Positions 15,830-25,150 of a stretch of DNA of 64,000 bases are shown here, piece after piece; within the stretch, counting starts at the first letter, position 1, and every line of letters begins with the position of its first letter. The notes under the pieces were generated by a model. The model searched no databases, was not told where the DNA came from, and saw only the letters and a list, made by a program, of their open reading frames with translations. This DNA is from Rhodospirillaceae bacterium (GTDB taxonomy: Bacteria > Pseudomonadota > Alphaproteobacteria > Dongiales > Dongiaceae): NCBI GenBank assembly GCA_008012315.1, contig SSEL01000006.1, positions 203,530-267,529 of the forward strand, written 5' to 3'. The translations under genes and the position numbers were made by a program.

Positions 15830-16477
15830 TTACACCCTAACTGTCGCACGGTTGTTTGCTCTCGCAACGAAGTTCCGAAATGTCACTGAATAGCGTAACT
15901 CACTGACAGGCGAGACGCTGTGCTCCCAGCTCCATCTTGATGGCCCACGCATAAGGTATGCCGAGCGCGGTCGTAACACTCGCGAGATCCGATCCCAATT
16001 GTCGCTACGTTCACGTCGGAAGCGGAACGTCGCCGGCGATGACAGCGAGATGCCGATCACATCCTCGAACATGGCTTTGTCGCGGTGCCAACCCACACCG
16101 GCGCCGACATCGTATTCGTTGATCAAGACCTGCTGCAGATCATCGGCGACCACGCCAGCGAAGACCGCAGCCGTCGCGCGCAGGGGCATCAGAAAGTCCG
16201 GCAACGGATTGCTTTCGCGCAGCGTCTTACGATCAAAATCGTATTTCCAGCCAAAAGAGACGATCCGCCGTTTTCCCAAATAGCCCTGGAATTCGAAGGG
16301 CTTAAAGGGAAGTCGCTTGATCTCTTGGATCAGTGCCGCTTCTGCGTCGACAGAGATAACGTCGTTACTGTAGATGAAGCCTTCCGGTGCTGCCGCCGTA
16401 TCACCGAACAGATCAGTCTGATCCGGTCGCGATAATGGGAGCCGCCGGCTGATGATGGAGCGGGCAATGACGCTCAT
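15830..16477 (-). CDS. alkB: AlkB-like 2-oxoglutarate/Fe(II) dioxygenase
   Basis: 215 aa from ATG 16477, which overlaps the stop of the upstream gene as ATGA. Iron ligands are HRD at residues 131-133 and His186 (SWEHSVSP). The 2-oxoglutarate-binding Arg is in RYSVTFR (about 195-201), and the INEYDVGAGVGWHRD block is diagnostic. The DLFGD and GFIYSNDVIS N-terminus matches the bacterial AlkB-like group that repairs alkylated bases. It is likely translationally coupled to the small helical protein before it. The exact substrate (DNA, RNA or protein) is not certain. Confidence 0.88.
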   Translation of the reverse strand: MSVIARSIISRRLPLSRPDQTDLFGDTAAAPEGFIYSNDVISVDAEAALIQEIKRLPFKPFEFQGYLGKRRIVSFGWKYDFDRKTLRESNPLPDFLMPLRATAAVFAGVVADDLQQVLINEYDVGAGVGWHRDKAMFEDVIGISLSSPATFRFRRERSDNWDRISRVLRPRSAYLMRGPSRWSWEHSVSPVSELRYSVTFRNFVARANNRATVRV

Positions 16478-16683
16478 AAGCTGACTTTTCGGTGCTGTAT
16501 GGGTTGAGGTCCGAGCAGTTCCTCGATCGCTTGGCAGACACGTATCCACAGCTTGCGGCCCTCCTCGTCGTGCTTCTCCGCAAGCTCGTTCGCATAGGTG
16601 AGGGCCTCCTGCGCGGCGTCTCGGCCGCTCATCTGGATCATTTCATTCGCAGTCCGATAGACCGACTGCTCGCTGGCGCTCAT
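16474..16683 (-). CDS. Small helical protein coupled to the AlkB homologue
   Basis: 69 aa, MSASEQSVYRTANEMIQMSG with RDAAQEALTYANELAEKHDE and then WIRVCQAIEELLG. It is soluble and almost wholly helical. The layout (helix, Gly/Asp turn, Ala-rich helix, W..V..AIE.L) resembles short alphaproteobacterial proteins of unknown role. Its stop overlaps the alkB ATG by 4 bp, implying a shared transcript and coupled translation. A DNA-repair accessory role is only a guess. Confidence 0.65.
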   Translation of the reverse strand: MSASEQSVYRTANEMIQMSGRDAAQEALTYANELAEKHDEEGRKLWIRVCQAIEELLGPQPIQHRKVSL

Positions 16684-16991
16684 GCTTCGCTCTCCGTCAT
16701 TCCTGGACCCATGGTCAACTTCCTTAGAAATCTCCGGCTGCCAATTGGCTCAGGTCGCCAGATAAGAACACAACGAGAACACTATCACCGAAAACCTGGA
16801 ATGCAACGGTCACGTCGATCACATCTGCCAAGTCAACTGCCATCGACATGCTCCGTGAGAAGATTCGCGCTTGCAGCTTGGCAATCGCGCTGGACATGAG
16901 GCTGAGGAGGGGTAATTAGGAAGGGGCGGCCACACGATTCTTGATTCCACTTTGGATGTGGATCGGCCCCTCATTATTGCTTAACAGACCT
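16684..16991. other. Gene-free stretch
   Basis: 308 bp upstream of the small helical gene and downstream of the AraC gene. An imperfect hairpin (GGGGCGGCCACA with TGTGG..GGCCCC) lies at about 16922-16974. No gene seen. Confidence 0.4.
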
Positions 16992-17618
16992 CTATGAGCG
17001 TTGAATGGCGCGCTCGTGGGAATATGAGCGTTTTGGCCTTTCGTAATGTCCAGAACCAGCGTCGAATTTGCTGCATTCTATTGGCACCATGCCGGATTGG
17101 TCGGCGCGGCGCCAACCACTCGGCGTTAGCCCGGTTTCCTTGCGAAACAAGCGAGATAACTGGGCTTGATCTGATAGGCCACAAATTAACGCAATTTGGC
17201 TAAGAGGTTGGCGGGTGTCGCGCATAAGCGCCTTTGCACGCTTAATTCGACATTGAGTAATGTAAGCATGGGGTGAGGTGCCGAAGCTCCTGCGAAACGC
17301 CCTGTTGAAATGGCCGCGGCTCAATCTCGCAATTTGGGCAAGTTCAGGTACACGTATCGTAGCGCCGATAAAAGTTGAAAGATACTTCTTGATTCTATCG
17401 ACTTGCCAGGGGGTGAGGCCTCCCGTAGTGGCATTTTTCGGGGCCCTCGCCATTGCTCGGGTTGCTCCGAGCAGGCGGGCAGCTTTCTGGATGTGCTGAA
17501 CCGTCATTTCGGTGTCGTTGTGAAATGTCTTCAAGGCTTCTGAGAGAAGAGCCGCAGCTTTTTCGATCGTTGTGTTCACTTCGATTTCCGGACTTTTCCC
17601 ACGCTCTGTCTCAGCCAT
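16992..17618 (-). CDS. AraC/XylS family transcriptional regulator
   Basis: 208 aa. The C-terminal two-HTH domain is clear: TPWQVDRIKKYLSTFIG, then VPELAQIARLSRGHFNRAFR and the second helix-turn-helix LSQIALICGLSDQAQLSRLFRK with ETGLTPSGWRR. The N-terminal 80 residues are short and helical, so there is no typical sugar-binding domain. It is a DNA-binding activator of unknown target; the downstream AlkB pair and upstream LysR gene are its only neighbours. GC is lower than in the flanks. Confidence 0.87.
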   Translation of the reverse strand: MAETERGKSPEIEVNTTIEKAAALLSEALKTFHNDTEMTVQHIQKAARLLGATRAMARAPKNATTGGLTPWQVDRIKKYLSTFIGATIRVPELAQIARLSRGHFNRAFRRSFGTSPHAYITQCRIKRAKALMRDTRQPLSQIALICGLSDQAQLSRLFRKETGLTPSGWRRADQSGMVPIECSKFDAGSGHYERPKRSYSHERAIQRS

Positions 17619-17836
17619 ATTGAGAGCCTCCGTAACACTGGCTTGTCGAACTGTGAAAACCTCGCATTGCCAAACAGCGGCCGCCAGTTAATCGTTGTTA
17701 AATCGCGTGAATCGGGTAGCTGCCAATAATTGTTTTGCTGGTCGAGTGCGTGTTTTCCGTGCCAAGTGCACGCAAAGACTTGCTAATTTCAATTGATTGA
17801 TCTCGGAGGCGAAGAGGTTTAAAGAGCAGATCTCGA

Positions 17837-18757
17837 CTAGCCGATCGCCCGCTCAGCGACGTCTTCGCGATGGGAGCGATGTAGATGGCGAACGGCTTGC
17901 ACAATCGCGTCAGCCGGCGATCGCCTGTGGACATTGTGCGGAAGGAGAAGCTGGATGTTTCGCCACAAGCTGTCCCCTTCGATAGGCCGCATCAGCAGGC
18001 CCGAACGCGGTAATGAGTGCTCTGGGACGAGCATAAAGGCGAGCCCTGCCGATATCATCTGCTCCAGTTGTCGACCATTTGTACTGCGATGAATCACCTT
18101 CGGCCATAGACCGAAATTTGCGAATAAGCGAAGGACGGTCTTTGGTAATGCAATACCATCTTGTACCAACCATAATAGCTCATTCAGTCGGCTAACTGGG
18201 ATATGATCGATGTGAGCCCATGAGTGTGCCGCCGACAAGAGAACGAGTAACCTCTCTCGCGTGAGCATATGCGCGGTGACATCATCTGGTAAGACGTCCA
18301 TCTCTCCCGTTAACACGGCATCAACATTGCCCAGGCTTAAACTTCTGGAACATGTGTCGGTGCTTGAATCAAGCGTCTCCACTCGGATATGGGGAGTCCG
18401 TTTCGTCAGCTCTCCGATCAAGTTCACAAGCAGACTGGTAGACACTGAGGGAGCCAGGGCAATACGACAAGTGAGTGCTTGGGTGCCATTAAATTCTGAA
18501 GACAGGCGCTTGGCTTCTCGAGCAGCTTCATGAGCTCTCCGAAGAGCAGGCAAAATCAACCGCCCCAAGTCCGTCATTTGGGCACCCCTGTTGTCGCGTG
18601 AAAATAGTCTCCCGCCAAGTTCTTCTTCGAGGCCACGGATAGCTCTAGTGAAGGCGGGTTGGGTTACATTACAAGCCGCTGCAGCACGGGTGAAATTAAG
18701 AGTCTCCGACAGCGAAAGAAAGTATCTGATTTGACTTAACGTCAGGGTAGTCTCCAC
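17837..18757 (-). CDS. LysR family transcriptional regulator
   Basis: 306 aa if the GTG at 18757 is used (VETTLTLSQIRYFLSLSETL); an upstream GTG at 18817 gives 20 more residues. The N-terminal winged HTH reads LNFTRAAAACNVTQPAFTRAIRGLEEELGGRLFSRD. The effector domain begins at LTCRIALAPSVSTSLLVNLIG. The family senses small molecules and regulates nearby genes. No divergent partner is adjacent; the upstream 1.2 kb holds no clear gene. Its target could be the patatin/decarboxylase pair. Confidence 0.88.
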   Translation of the reverse strand: METTLTLSQIRYFLSLSETLNFTRAAAACNVTQPAFTRAIRGLEEELGGRLFSRDNRGAQMTDLGRLILPALRRAHEAAREAKRLSSEFNGTQALTCRIALAPSVSTSLLVNLIGELTKRTPHIRVETLDSSTDTCSRSLSLGNVDAVLTGEMDVLPDDVTAHMLTRERLLVLLSAAHSWAHIDHIPVSRLNELLWLVQDGIALPKTVLRLFANFGLWPKVIHRSTNGRQLEQMISAGLAFMLVPEHSLPRSGLLMRPIEGDSLWRNIQLLLPHNVHRRSPADAIVQAVRHLHRSHREDVAERAIG

Positions 18758-19967
18758 GTGGATAAAACGGGGCGCATGAAGGTAAGAAGCGGTGGTCAGA
18801 GCTGCGCCCACCAACACACGGAGCGGCGCAACTACTTAAGGTGGCCTTCATAAAATCGGAGCGAGGTTACTGATTGACCTGTGTGACGTTCGCGTAATAA
18901 GGGGCAAGGCCGTAGAACTCGTCCAATGCTTCTTCGCGTGTGGAATTCAAATGGATCATCCGGCCTCCGTTGATGGTGCAAGACGCAGCGGCAACATTCC
19001 AAGTATCAACTGCCGCCGAAAGGACAAGGGAGCGCCTTTTGCTGACTGCCAAAACACCGATGTCGACACTAAACAATATTGACGCTTACGCTGCAGTAGC
19101 ATCCGGCAATTTGAGAACATCTGTCTTTCCAAGATTGTGCGCCTTTGGCAAATTGGCGCAAGAAATCGGGCGAGGTAAGTCTCTCAAAATCCCCAGTTTC
19201 AGGTAGCGCCCGCCTTTGGATTACATTGAGGCGGAACTTTGAACCACTTGAGCCAGGCTTGCTTCGTCTCGTGACGGCGGGGTGGGGATATGGAAGGCTC
19301 GGCGCAAAAAAAACGCAAAGAAAACATCAAGCGGAAGAAGCTGCTGGCCGGAGCAATGCTCAACCACGTCATGCTGAAAGGCCCAACTACAAAAATGTAA
19401 CGCATGCAGCGAGGCGGGAGACTGTAGCTTACCTATAACGGGTTTATGCTGTACGCCAGCGCCCGGCGTATTGTGTCGTCGGAGCGAACCGGGCGACAGT
19501 CGGACGCTGCTCCGAGAGAGTGAGTTTGGGCGCAAGCCTACTGCAGTCCTTGTGCATAGTGTGATCCTTTACATCAAAAACGCGCAAAAACAGCAATATT
19601 GATGTTGTCTCTCCGATTAAAGTGAACTCGTACACCTAGTGATAGATGGCCGCCGTTTGATGTTTGCTTCGCAAGGATGCGAAAAGAACGTCGCGTCGAC
19701 AATGGGTCCATGATGTATTCAGTCAGAGTCCAGGAAGCGTCTGCCGTGCAAGTCAACGTCGGCGAATCAAGAAGCCGTTTCTTTGGCTTGTACCAATTGC
19801 ACTGTTCGGTGGACTTGAGATCTTAGAATCGCACAGCTTCGGTTCTTCTTGCGAAAGTTTCGAGATTCCTCTGCGGCAATCTCGCAGCATCGATTACTGG
19901 CGCTGCCCTGGAGGTCGATGCTGATTGCGCCGCGCACTAATGAATGCAGAGAACATATGGGATTCCA
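18758..19967. other. Gene-poor stretch with no confident coding region
   Basis: About 1.2 kb. A short minus-strand frame at 18867-19076 (ending TREEALDEFYGLAPYYANV) looks protein-like but lacks a ribosome site. A run of A residues (19306-19313) and low GC mark it as old or imported sequence. I recognise no gene, RNA or repeat here. Confidence 0.5.
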
Positions 19968-21044
19968 ATGAACAAAGCGATGAAGGCCTCGGGTGCTGAC
20001 AAGGTACGTGCGCCGCACAACGTGAACCCAGCAGTGAAGCGCATCAATCTCGCCCTGCAAGGTGGAGGCGCGCACGGAGCATTTACCTGGGGCGTCCTCG
20101 ATCGCCTTCTGGAGGATGAGCGAATCGAGTTCGACGGTATCTCTGCGACCTCCGCTGGGGCCATGAACGCCGTCGTGATGACTTATGGCTATCAGCAGGG
20201 GGAACGGAGGGGCGCGCAAAAAGCTTTGGCCAATTTCTGGCGTCGGATTGCCCATATTGGATCGATGATGCCCTTTCAGCCGACCTGGTTGGACCGGTTG
20301 ACTGGCGAACGCAGTCTCGACAATTCACCGGCGTTCCTCTGGCTCGATTTTGCCTCGCGCATCTTCTCGCCCTACCAACTGAATCCCTTTAACTGGAATC
20401 CCCTGCGCGAAGTGCTTGAAGCTTCCGTCGACTTCGCTGCTCTGCAAAACCAAGTGCTGCCTATCAATCTCTTCCTTTCGGCAACCAATGTTCGAAGCGG
20501 CAAGGTCAAGGTGTTCTGCGGCAATGAGATCACGGCCGATGCTGTGCTCGCTTCCAGCTGTCTTCCTTTCCTGTTCCAGGCGGTGGAGATAGAGGGGGAG
20601 CATTACTGGGATGGTGGCTATATGGGGAACCCAGCCATCTTCCCGCTGATCTACCATTGCGACTCCCGCGACGTAGTAATCATCCATATCAATCCTATGC
20701 ACCGCCAGGACTTGCCGGTGACCTCATCAGAAATTCTAAATCGTATCAATGAGATCAGCTTCAATTCGTCGCTCATGCGCGAAATGAGAGCTATCGGATT
20801 TGTTACGCGGCTAATTGACGAGAAGAAGGTTGGTGACGGCGAGCTGAAGCGGCTGAACATCCACTCTATTTCTGCGGAGCTCGAAACGTCTCAGCTCAGC
20901 GTGCATTCGAAATTGAACCCGGATCTCAGATTTTTGCTCGAATTGAAATCGGCCGGACGAAGTCGTGCTGAGGCTTGGCTCGAGCGGCATTTCGATGCTC
21001 TAGGTGAGACTTCGACAGTGGACATCACAGCGACATATCTCTAG
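19968..21044 (+). CDS. Patatin-like phospholipase
   Basis: 358 aa from ATG 19968 (an ATG at 19944 is also in frame). The oxyanion motif GGGAHG is at residues 32-37, the nucleophile Ser62 in the motif SATSAG, and the catalytic Asp215 in WDGGYMGNP. All elements of the Ser-Asp dyad are present. Patatin-like proteins of this group (NRVIF-like ends, VFCGNEITADAVLASSCLP) are often encoded beside acetoacetate decarboxylase and 3-hydroxybutyrate dehydrogenase in polyhydroxybutyrate-using bacteria. Here the decarboxylase is 476 bp downstream. It probably hydrolyses lipid or polymer-associated esters in the cytoplasm. Confidence 0.9.
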   Translation: MNKAMKASGADKVRAPHNVNPAVKRINLALQGGGAHGAFTWGVLDRLLEDERIEFDGISATSAGAMNAVVMTYGYQQGERRGAQKALANFWRRIAHIGSMMPFQPTWLDRLTGERSLDNSPAFLWLDFASRIFSPYQLNPFNWNPLREVLEASVDFAALQNQVLPINLFLSATNVRSGKVKVFCGNEITADAVLASSCLPFLFQAVEIEGEHYWDGGYMGNPAIFPLIYHCDSRDVVIIHINPMHRQDLPVTSSEILNRINEISFNSSLMREMRAIGFVTRLIDEKKVGDGELKRLNIHSISAELETSQLSVHSKLNPDLRFLLELKSAGRSRAEAWLERHFDALGETSTVDITATYL

Positions 21045-21520
21045 GTCTTTCATACGAAGGCCCATGAGGGGCGTCACACAAGACGTATGAGCCTGTGCCC
21101 TCGATCATGGGTCAGATGCTTCCCGGCAAGCGCCAGATGCGCCAAACGCAATATCTTCCAGGCATGATGGTCATATGGTAACGGCATTTCCGCAGACGGA
21201 TTTTGTCGGGTAAGATGACATCTATGATCCTGAAGTGGCAGCAATGTCGGATGGTTCTTATATCGCGCCATGCGGCATGCAATAAGGTCTCAATGTTCTT
21301 TTCGACCAATATTCAATCCGATGGACTCGCAACTTACTATTCCGCTGCGCCCTGATTTGCTTGTTTAGGCGGATTTATCGGATGTCATACTCCACACGAC
21401 GGATGTGCCGCTCATTGTCGAATAACGGTGTAGCCGATACGCATGTGGTGACGAAATCCATCTCACCTGGCGTCGCAGTCAAATCTGACTGCGACGTGTT
21501 TGACGGGAGCCAATAAAGCT
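21045..21520. other. Spacer between patatin and decarboxylase genes
   Basis: 476 bp. A short inverted repeat (CAGTCAGATTTGAC-like, with AGTCAAATCTGACTGCG near 21477-21493) lies just ahead of the decarboxylase. No gene is recognised. Confidence 0.35.
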
Positions 21521-22264
21521 GTGACACGTGACGAAATCCTTCACCTCCCTTCAATGCCGGCGGCAAGCCCATCATACCCACATGGGCCTTTCCGCTTTGT
21601 TAATAGAGAGTACTTCGTCGTTGCCTATCGAAGTGACACGGAGGCGGTACGTGCGGCGCTGCCTGAGCCTCTGGTTCCGGATCCCGACGGCACGGTATAT
21701 TTCGAGTGGATTCGGTTGCCAGATTCCTCCGGATTCGGCGATTACACCGAGAGCGGGGTGGTTATCCCATGTAGCTTTGGTGGCGAGCCGTGCAGCTTCG
21801 TGAGCCAAATGTATCTGGACGATGATCCCCCCATCGCCGCGGGGCGGGAAATTTGGGGCTTCCCAAAAAAATACGGCCATCCGACCTTAAAAGTAGAGAG
21901 CGATACTCTGACGGGCACGCTAACTTACGCCGGTCAACAGGTCGCGCTCGGCACCATGGCCTATAAGCATGAGCTGCTTGCACGAGACGTCAACAAGACG
22001 GTCGCGGCGCTGAGTAAGATGCAGGTGAATCTAAAGCTCATCCCTGGGGTCAATGGAAAGCCTGAAATTGCTCAGCTCGTAGGATACAACCTGACCGACA
22101 TTTCTGTGAAAGGTTCTTGGAGTGGGCCCGCACGCCTGCACTTGGTTCCTCATGTGAATGCTCCTGTGGCTGACCTGCCCGTTCGAAAGATACTTGGGGG
22201 ACGACATATCGTAACGGACCTAACGTTGCCCTATGGGAGAGTGCTTTACGATTACCTTGCGTAG
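21521..22264 (+). CDS. adc: Acetoacetate decarboxylase
   Basis: 247 aa from the GTG at 21521 (VTRDEILHLPSMPAASPSYP); a TTG at 21500 is also in frame but family members start near the GTG. The Schiff-base lysines are in GFPKKYG (Lys116/117), and Glu residues in WGFPK/GREIW complete the site. It converts acetoacetate to acetone and CO2. The pairing with a patatin-like protein suggests turnover of 3-hydroxybutyrate or polyhydroxybutyrate products; the usual 3-hydroxybutyrate dehydrogenase gene is absent from this window. Confidence 0.93.
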   Translation: MTRDEILHLPSMPAASPSYPHGPFRFVNREYFVVAYRSDTEAVRAALPEPLVPDPDGTVYFEWIRLPDSSGFGDYTESGVVIPCSFGGEPCSFVSQMYLDDDPPIAAGREIWGFPKKYGHPTLKVESDTLTGTLTYAGQQVALGTMAYKHELLARDVNKTVAALSKMQVNLKLIPGVNGKPEIAQLVGYNLTDISVKGSWSGPARLHLVPHVNAPVADLPVRKILGGRHIVTDLTLPYGRVLYDYLA

Positions 22265-22269
22265 CTCCG

Positions 22270-22590
22270 TTGCTGATGGCAGCGCATAGCATGCTCAGCA
22301 TAGCAGAAGAGGCCGTGTCCCGGGCTGCTGGCCAGGAGCCACACGCTCGTCATCACTGGAAAGAGCCCGGGATAGAGCCACGGCTTCCTGATGTCCTCCT
22401 TGATCCACTGGTTCAAGCGGTCATGAGAAGCGAGGAATTGAGAATCCTAATTGCTAAAGCCCGGCTACGGTTAAATCGGGGGACAGCGCATCTGGCGGAT
22501 GCGTGCGATCTCAAGAGCGCGGAAAGCGACGCCGCCGCCGCAGACTGTGGAATGATAGGGAATCGGGCAAGGGGCCATCTTGAAGAATGA
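22270..22590 (+). CDS. Uncertain hypothetical protein
   Basis: 106 codons opening at TTG 22270, six bp after the decarboxylase; inner ATG codons at 22276 and 22291 are other starts. The middle part LPDVLLDPLVQAVMRSEELRILIAKARLRLNRG looks like a real helical segment, but the ends are low-complexity. It may be a decayed gene. No family recognised. Confidence 0.3.
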   Translation: MLMAAHSMLSIAEEAVSRAAGQEPHARHHWKEPGIEPRLPDVLLDPLVQAVMRSEELRILIAKARLRLNRGTAHLADACDLKSAESDAAAADCGMIGNRARGHLEE

Positions 22591-22662
22591 GCGATTCGAC
22601 AGGGGCGAAGCCCCCAGCAGAAATATCTCTGCGCGGCCATTACATGAGAAAGCAGTGACTAT

Positions 22663-23118
22663 ATGACGTGGAACACACCCATAAAAACAATTATTTCTTG
22701 GGCCGGCCTTCTCTTGTCAGTCTCGCTCCTGGCCGGCGGTTTTCCCCTCGCTGCAAAAGCAGCATCTTCTCGGGGGGATCAGTTTGTCACGGCCACTTCG
22801 GGCAACACGCTAACGGGCATCGATATACATGGAGTGCGATTCTATCTCTATTTCCTGCCGGGTGGGTACGCAACCTATCGTGCTGCGAACGGAGATGCAG
22901 AGGGTGGACGATGGCATCTAAGTCCAGACGGAAGTGTGTGCGTCGCCTGGCATAACGTCGTGCAGAGTTTGTCTTCAGGTTGTTACCGGGTGACGTTCAA
23001 AGGGTCGAAAGTGTCATGGGCTTCCCATGCCCGCACCATCGAGCTGGCCCTGCGCGGATATGTATCAGATGCCGACCTAAATCGCAGCCGGCGACAGAGT
23101 TCTCATGAGAGACGCTGA
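22663..23118 (+). CDS. Secreted DUF995-like protein
   Basis: 151 aa with a signal peptide (ISWAGLLLSVSLLAGGFPLAAKA). The mature part has GNTLTGIDIHGVRFYLYF, GYATYRAANGDAEGGRW and GSVCVAWHNV, with a second Cys in SGCYRVTF. The order of a GNT/G motif, a Gly-Trp turn and the two Cys in a beta-rich domain is like DUF995. It is probably periplasmic. Alone between the decarboxylase and the DUF417 gene; role unknown. Confidence 0.65.
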   Translation: MTWNTPIKTIISWAGLLLSVSLLAGGFPLAAKAASSRGDQFVTATSGNTLTGIDIHGVRFYLYFLPGGYATYRAANGDAEGGRWHLSPDGSVCVAWHNVVQSLSSGCYRVTFKGSKVSWASHARTIELALRGYVSDADLNRSRRQSSHERR

Positions 23119-23484
23119 ACAAGACGAGTATTTGTTCTCAACTCCCCCTCCCGCGCTTTCGGGATATCGCAGGAGAATGAGAGGATATTGTCGTTCCTCT
23201 GCGAAAACCCTTGAAAGAAGGGTGCGATTGTTCGGCCTCGCGAAATTTCATGCATTCTTCTGACAAATTGGCGATTTGGCGCAAAGACGGGCGCCGCTTG
23301 GCCTGACTAAATGCATGAATTGATGGTCCGGGGGGGCCGCAACAACCTCATCTGCAGATACGCTGCCATGCTTCGTATCGACGTCTTGAGACGACACTGA
23401 ACCAAACGCCCCAATGCCGATATTAGCGTCCGCGGACAATGGATGAGGACGCTTTGGTGAGGGTTAGCCAAGGGAACTTCCTGA
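23119..23484. other. Gene-free stretch
   Basis: 366 bp with no recognised gene, RNA or terminator. The last part should hold the promoter of the DUF417 gene. Confidence 0.4.
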
Positions 23485-24024
23485 ATGACTTACATCCTTC
23501 GCCTCTATTATCGCTTCATTGCCTCTCTGTCGAATTCGTGGCTCATCAAATCGAACCTCGACTATCATCTGACGCGAGCCGTTATGGTCTTCATCTTCGC
23601 CTTGTTCGGATGGTCGAAATGGCATGAGTTTGAAGCGGAAACGATAAAGCCTCTCATCGAACACGGTCCGCTGATATTCTGGCTTCTACCTGCCTTTGGC
23701 GTTCGTGGCGCCGGCTGGTTTTTGGGCGCGGCCGAATGGACGTTCGGCAGTCTCATTTTTCTCGGATTCTGGAATAAACCCCTTGGGATACTTGGCGCCG
23801 CGGGTTCACTGTTTACCTACGCGTCAACGACCACAATCATCTTATTCCTTCCCGACGCCTGGGCACCCCAGGCCGGGGGCTTCCCGTCAATAACCATGAC
23901 CAGCGGATTCCTTTTTAAGGATCTCGTCCTCTTCGCTGCGTCCTTTTACTTGCTCAAGCAGGATATCGTCCGGGTATCGACCGGCGAGGAAGCGATGTTG
24001 GGAGCGCCGCTCAGGTCGCGATAA
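23485..24024 (+). CDS. DUF417 (RclC/YkgB-like) inner-membrane protein
   Basis: 179 aa with four membrane segments (LTRAVMVFIFALFGWSK, IFWLLPAFGVRGAGWFLGAAEW, LGILGAAGSLFTYASTTTIILF, LFKDLVLFAASFYLL). The conserved FGWSKWHEFEAETIKPLIEHGP block and the F.KD element identify the DUF417 group. The E. coli member RclC belongs to the reactive chlorine response. The neighbouring hydrolase and peroxiredoxin-like remnant agree with an oxidant or aldehyde stress setting. AAGGGAACTT precedes the ATG. Confidence 0.88.
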   Translation: MTYILRLYYRFIASLSNSWLIKSNLDYHLTRAVMVFIFALFGWSKWHEFEAETIKPLIEHGPLIFWLLPAFGVRGAGWFLGAAEWTFGSLIFLGFWNKPLGILGAAGSLFTYASTTTIILFLPDAWAPQAGGFPSITMTSGFLFKDLVLFAASFYLLKQDIVRVSTGEEAMLGAPLRSR

Positions 24025-24154
24025 TGCCTGCTGCGAAACAAGATAGGCCCGCAGCACACACGCGGCCGCTCAAATGAGCCCGTTTGCGACAAGGACGTTC
24101 AGAACCCATCTGAGCACGCCAGACGATGGGCATTGATGTCAGGAATAGAGGTGA

Positions 24155-25018
24155 ATGATGCAGACGGTAGCTTATAAGACAGCCGACGTGGACGGGTTGA
24201 ACATCTTCTTTCGCGAAGCCGGCCCCAAGGATGCGCAAACACTGCTGCTGCTTCATGGGTTTCCCAGTGCGGGCCATATGTTCCGCGACCTCATTCCCAG
24301 GCTCGCCAGCGAATTTCACGTTGTTGCGCCCGACCTGCCTGGTTTCGGTCAATCTGACATGCCGGATAGGGGCAGCTTCAGGTACACTTTCGCCAATATT
24401 GCGAAAATTGTCGCTCGCTTTACCGAGGTGATCCGCGTTCACCGTTTCGCGGCTTATGTCTTCGACTATGGGGCGCCGATAGGTTTTCGGTTGGCAGCAC
24501 AATATCCGGCTCGTATTGCTGGCATCGTTTCTCAAAATGGAAATGCCTATGCCGATGGCTTGAGCGACAGTTGGAAGCCTATTCAGTCATATTGGGAGCA
24601 TCCAACCGATGCGAATCGCAACGCTCTTAGAATTCTTCTCACGCCAGAGACGACCAGATGGCAATATACGCATGGTGTTGCCGACGCTTCTCAGGTTTCG
24701 CCTGATGGTTACACGCTCGACAATTTCTATTTGGCCCGGCCTGGCGCCGATGAGGTGCAGTTGGACCTTTTCGGCGATTATAAGAGCAACGTGGAGCTAT
24801 ATCCGGAGTTTCAAGCTTATTTTCGGAAATACCAGCCCCCGCTTCTAGCTGTTTGGGGCAGGAACGATCCGTTCTTCTTGCCGGCAGGTGCCGAGGCCTT
24901 CAAGCGAGATCTGATGCATGCGGAGGTCCGCTTGCTGGAAACCGGCCATTTCGCGCTGGAAACTCACTGCGATGAGATTGCAGCCGCCATCCGTGGCTTT
25001 CTCACTCAGAACCCCTGA
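24155..25018 (+). CDS. Alpha/beta hydrolase (epoxide hydrolase/dehalogenase-like)
   Basis: 287 aa; TAGAGGTGA precedes a double ATG. The oxyanion motif HGFPSAGHMFRDLIP is near residue 34. The nucleophile elbow reads VFDYGAPIG, so an Asp (not Ser) takes the nucleophile place, as in haloalkane dehalogenases and epoxide hydrolases. The acid lies near WGRNDPFF and the base His in LETGHFALETH. It is cytoplasmic and its substrate is unknown. It shares direction with the DUF417 gene (130 bp gap). Confidence 0.87.
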   Translation: MMQTVAYKTADVDGLNIFFREAGPKDAQTLLLLHGFPSAGHMFRDLIPRLASEFHVVAPDLPGFGQSDMPDRGSFRYTFANIAKIVARFTEVIRVHRFAAYVFDYGAPIGFRLAAQYPARIAGIVSQNGNAYADGLSDSWKPIQSYWEHPTDANRNALRILLTPETTRWQYTHGVADASQVSPDGYTLDNFYLARPGADEVQLDLFGDYKSNVELYPEFQAYFRKYQPPLLAVWGRNDPFFLPAGAEAFKRDLMHAEVRLLETGHFALETHCDEIAAAIRGFLTQNP

Positions 25019-25150
25019 CGCGTCCGGCGATTAGCTCAAACGGTTGGTTGACATGGGGCATGCCAGCCCGCGATCCCTTTCGAAAAATTCCGTAGCTGAC
25101 GCCTTTATTGGAAAACGCAGGACTCGATGGAGCAGCGCCGATCTTTCCAC

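Noticed and set aside
18867..19076. 69-codon minus-strand frame upstream of the LysR gene
   Set aside because: It looks partly protein-like but has only a TTG start, no ribosome site and no recognised family.
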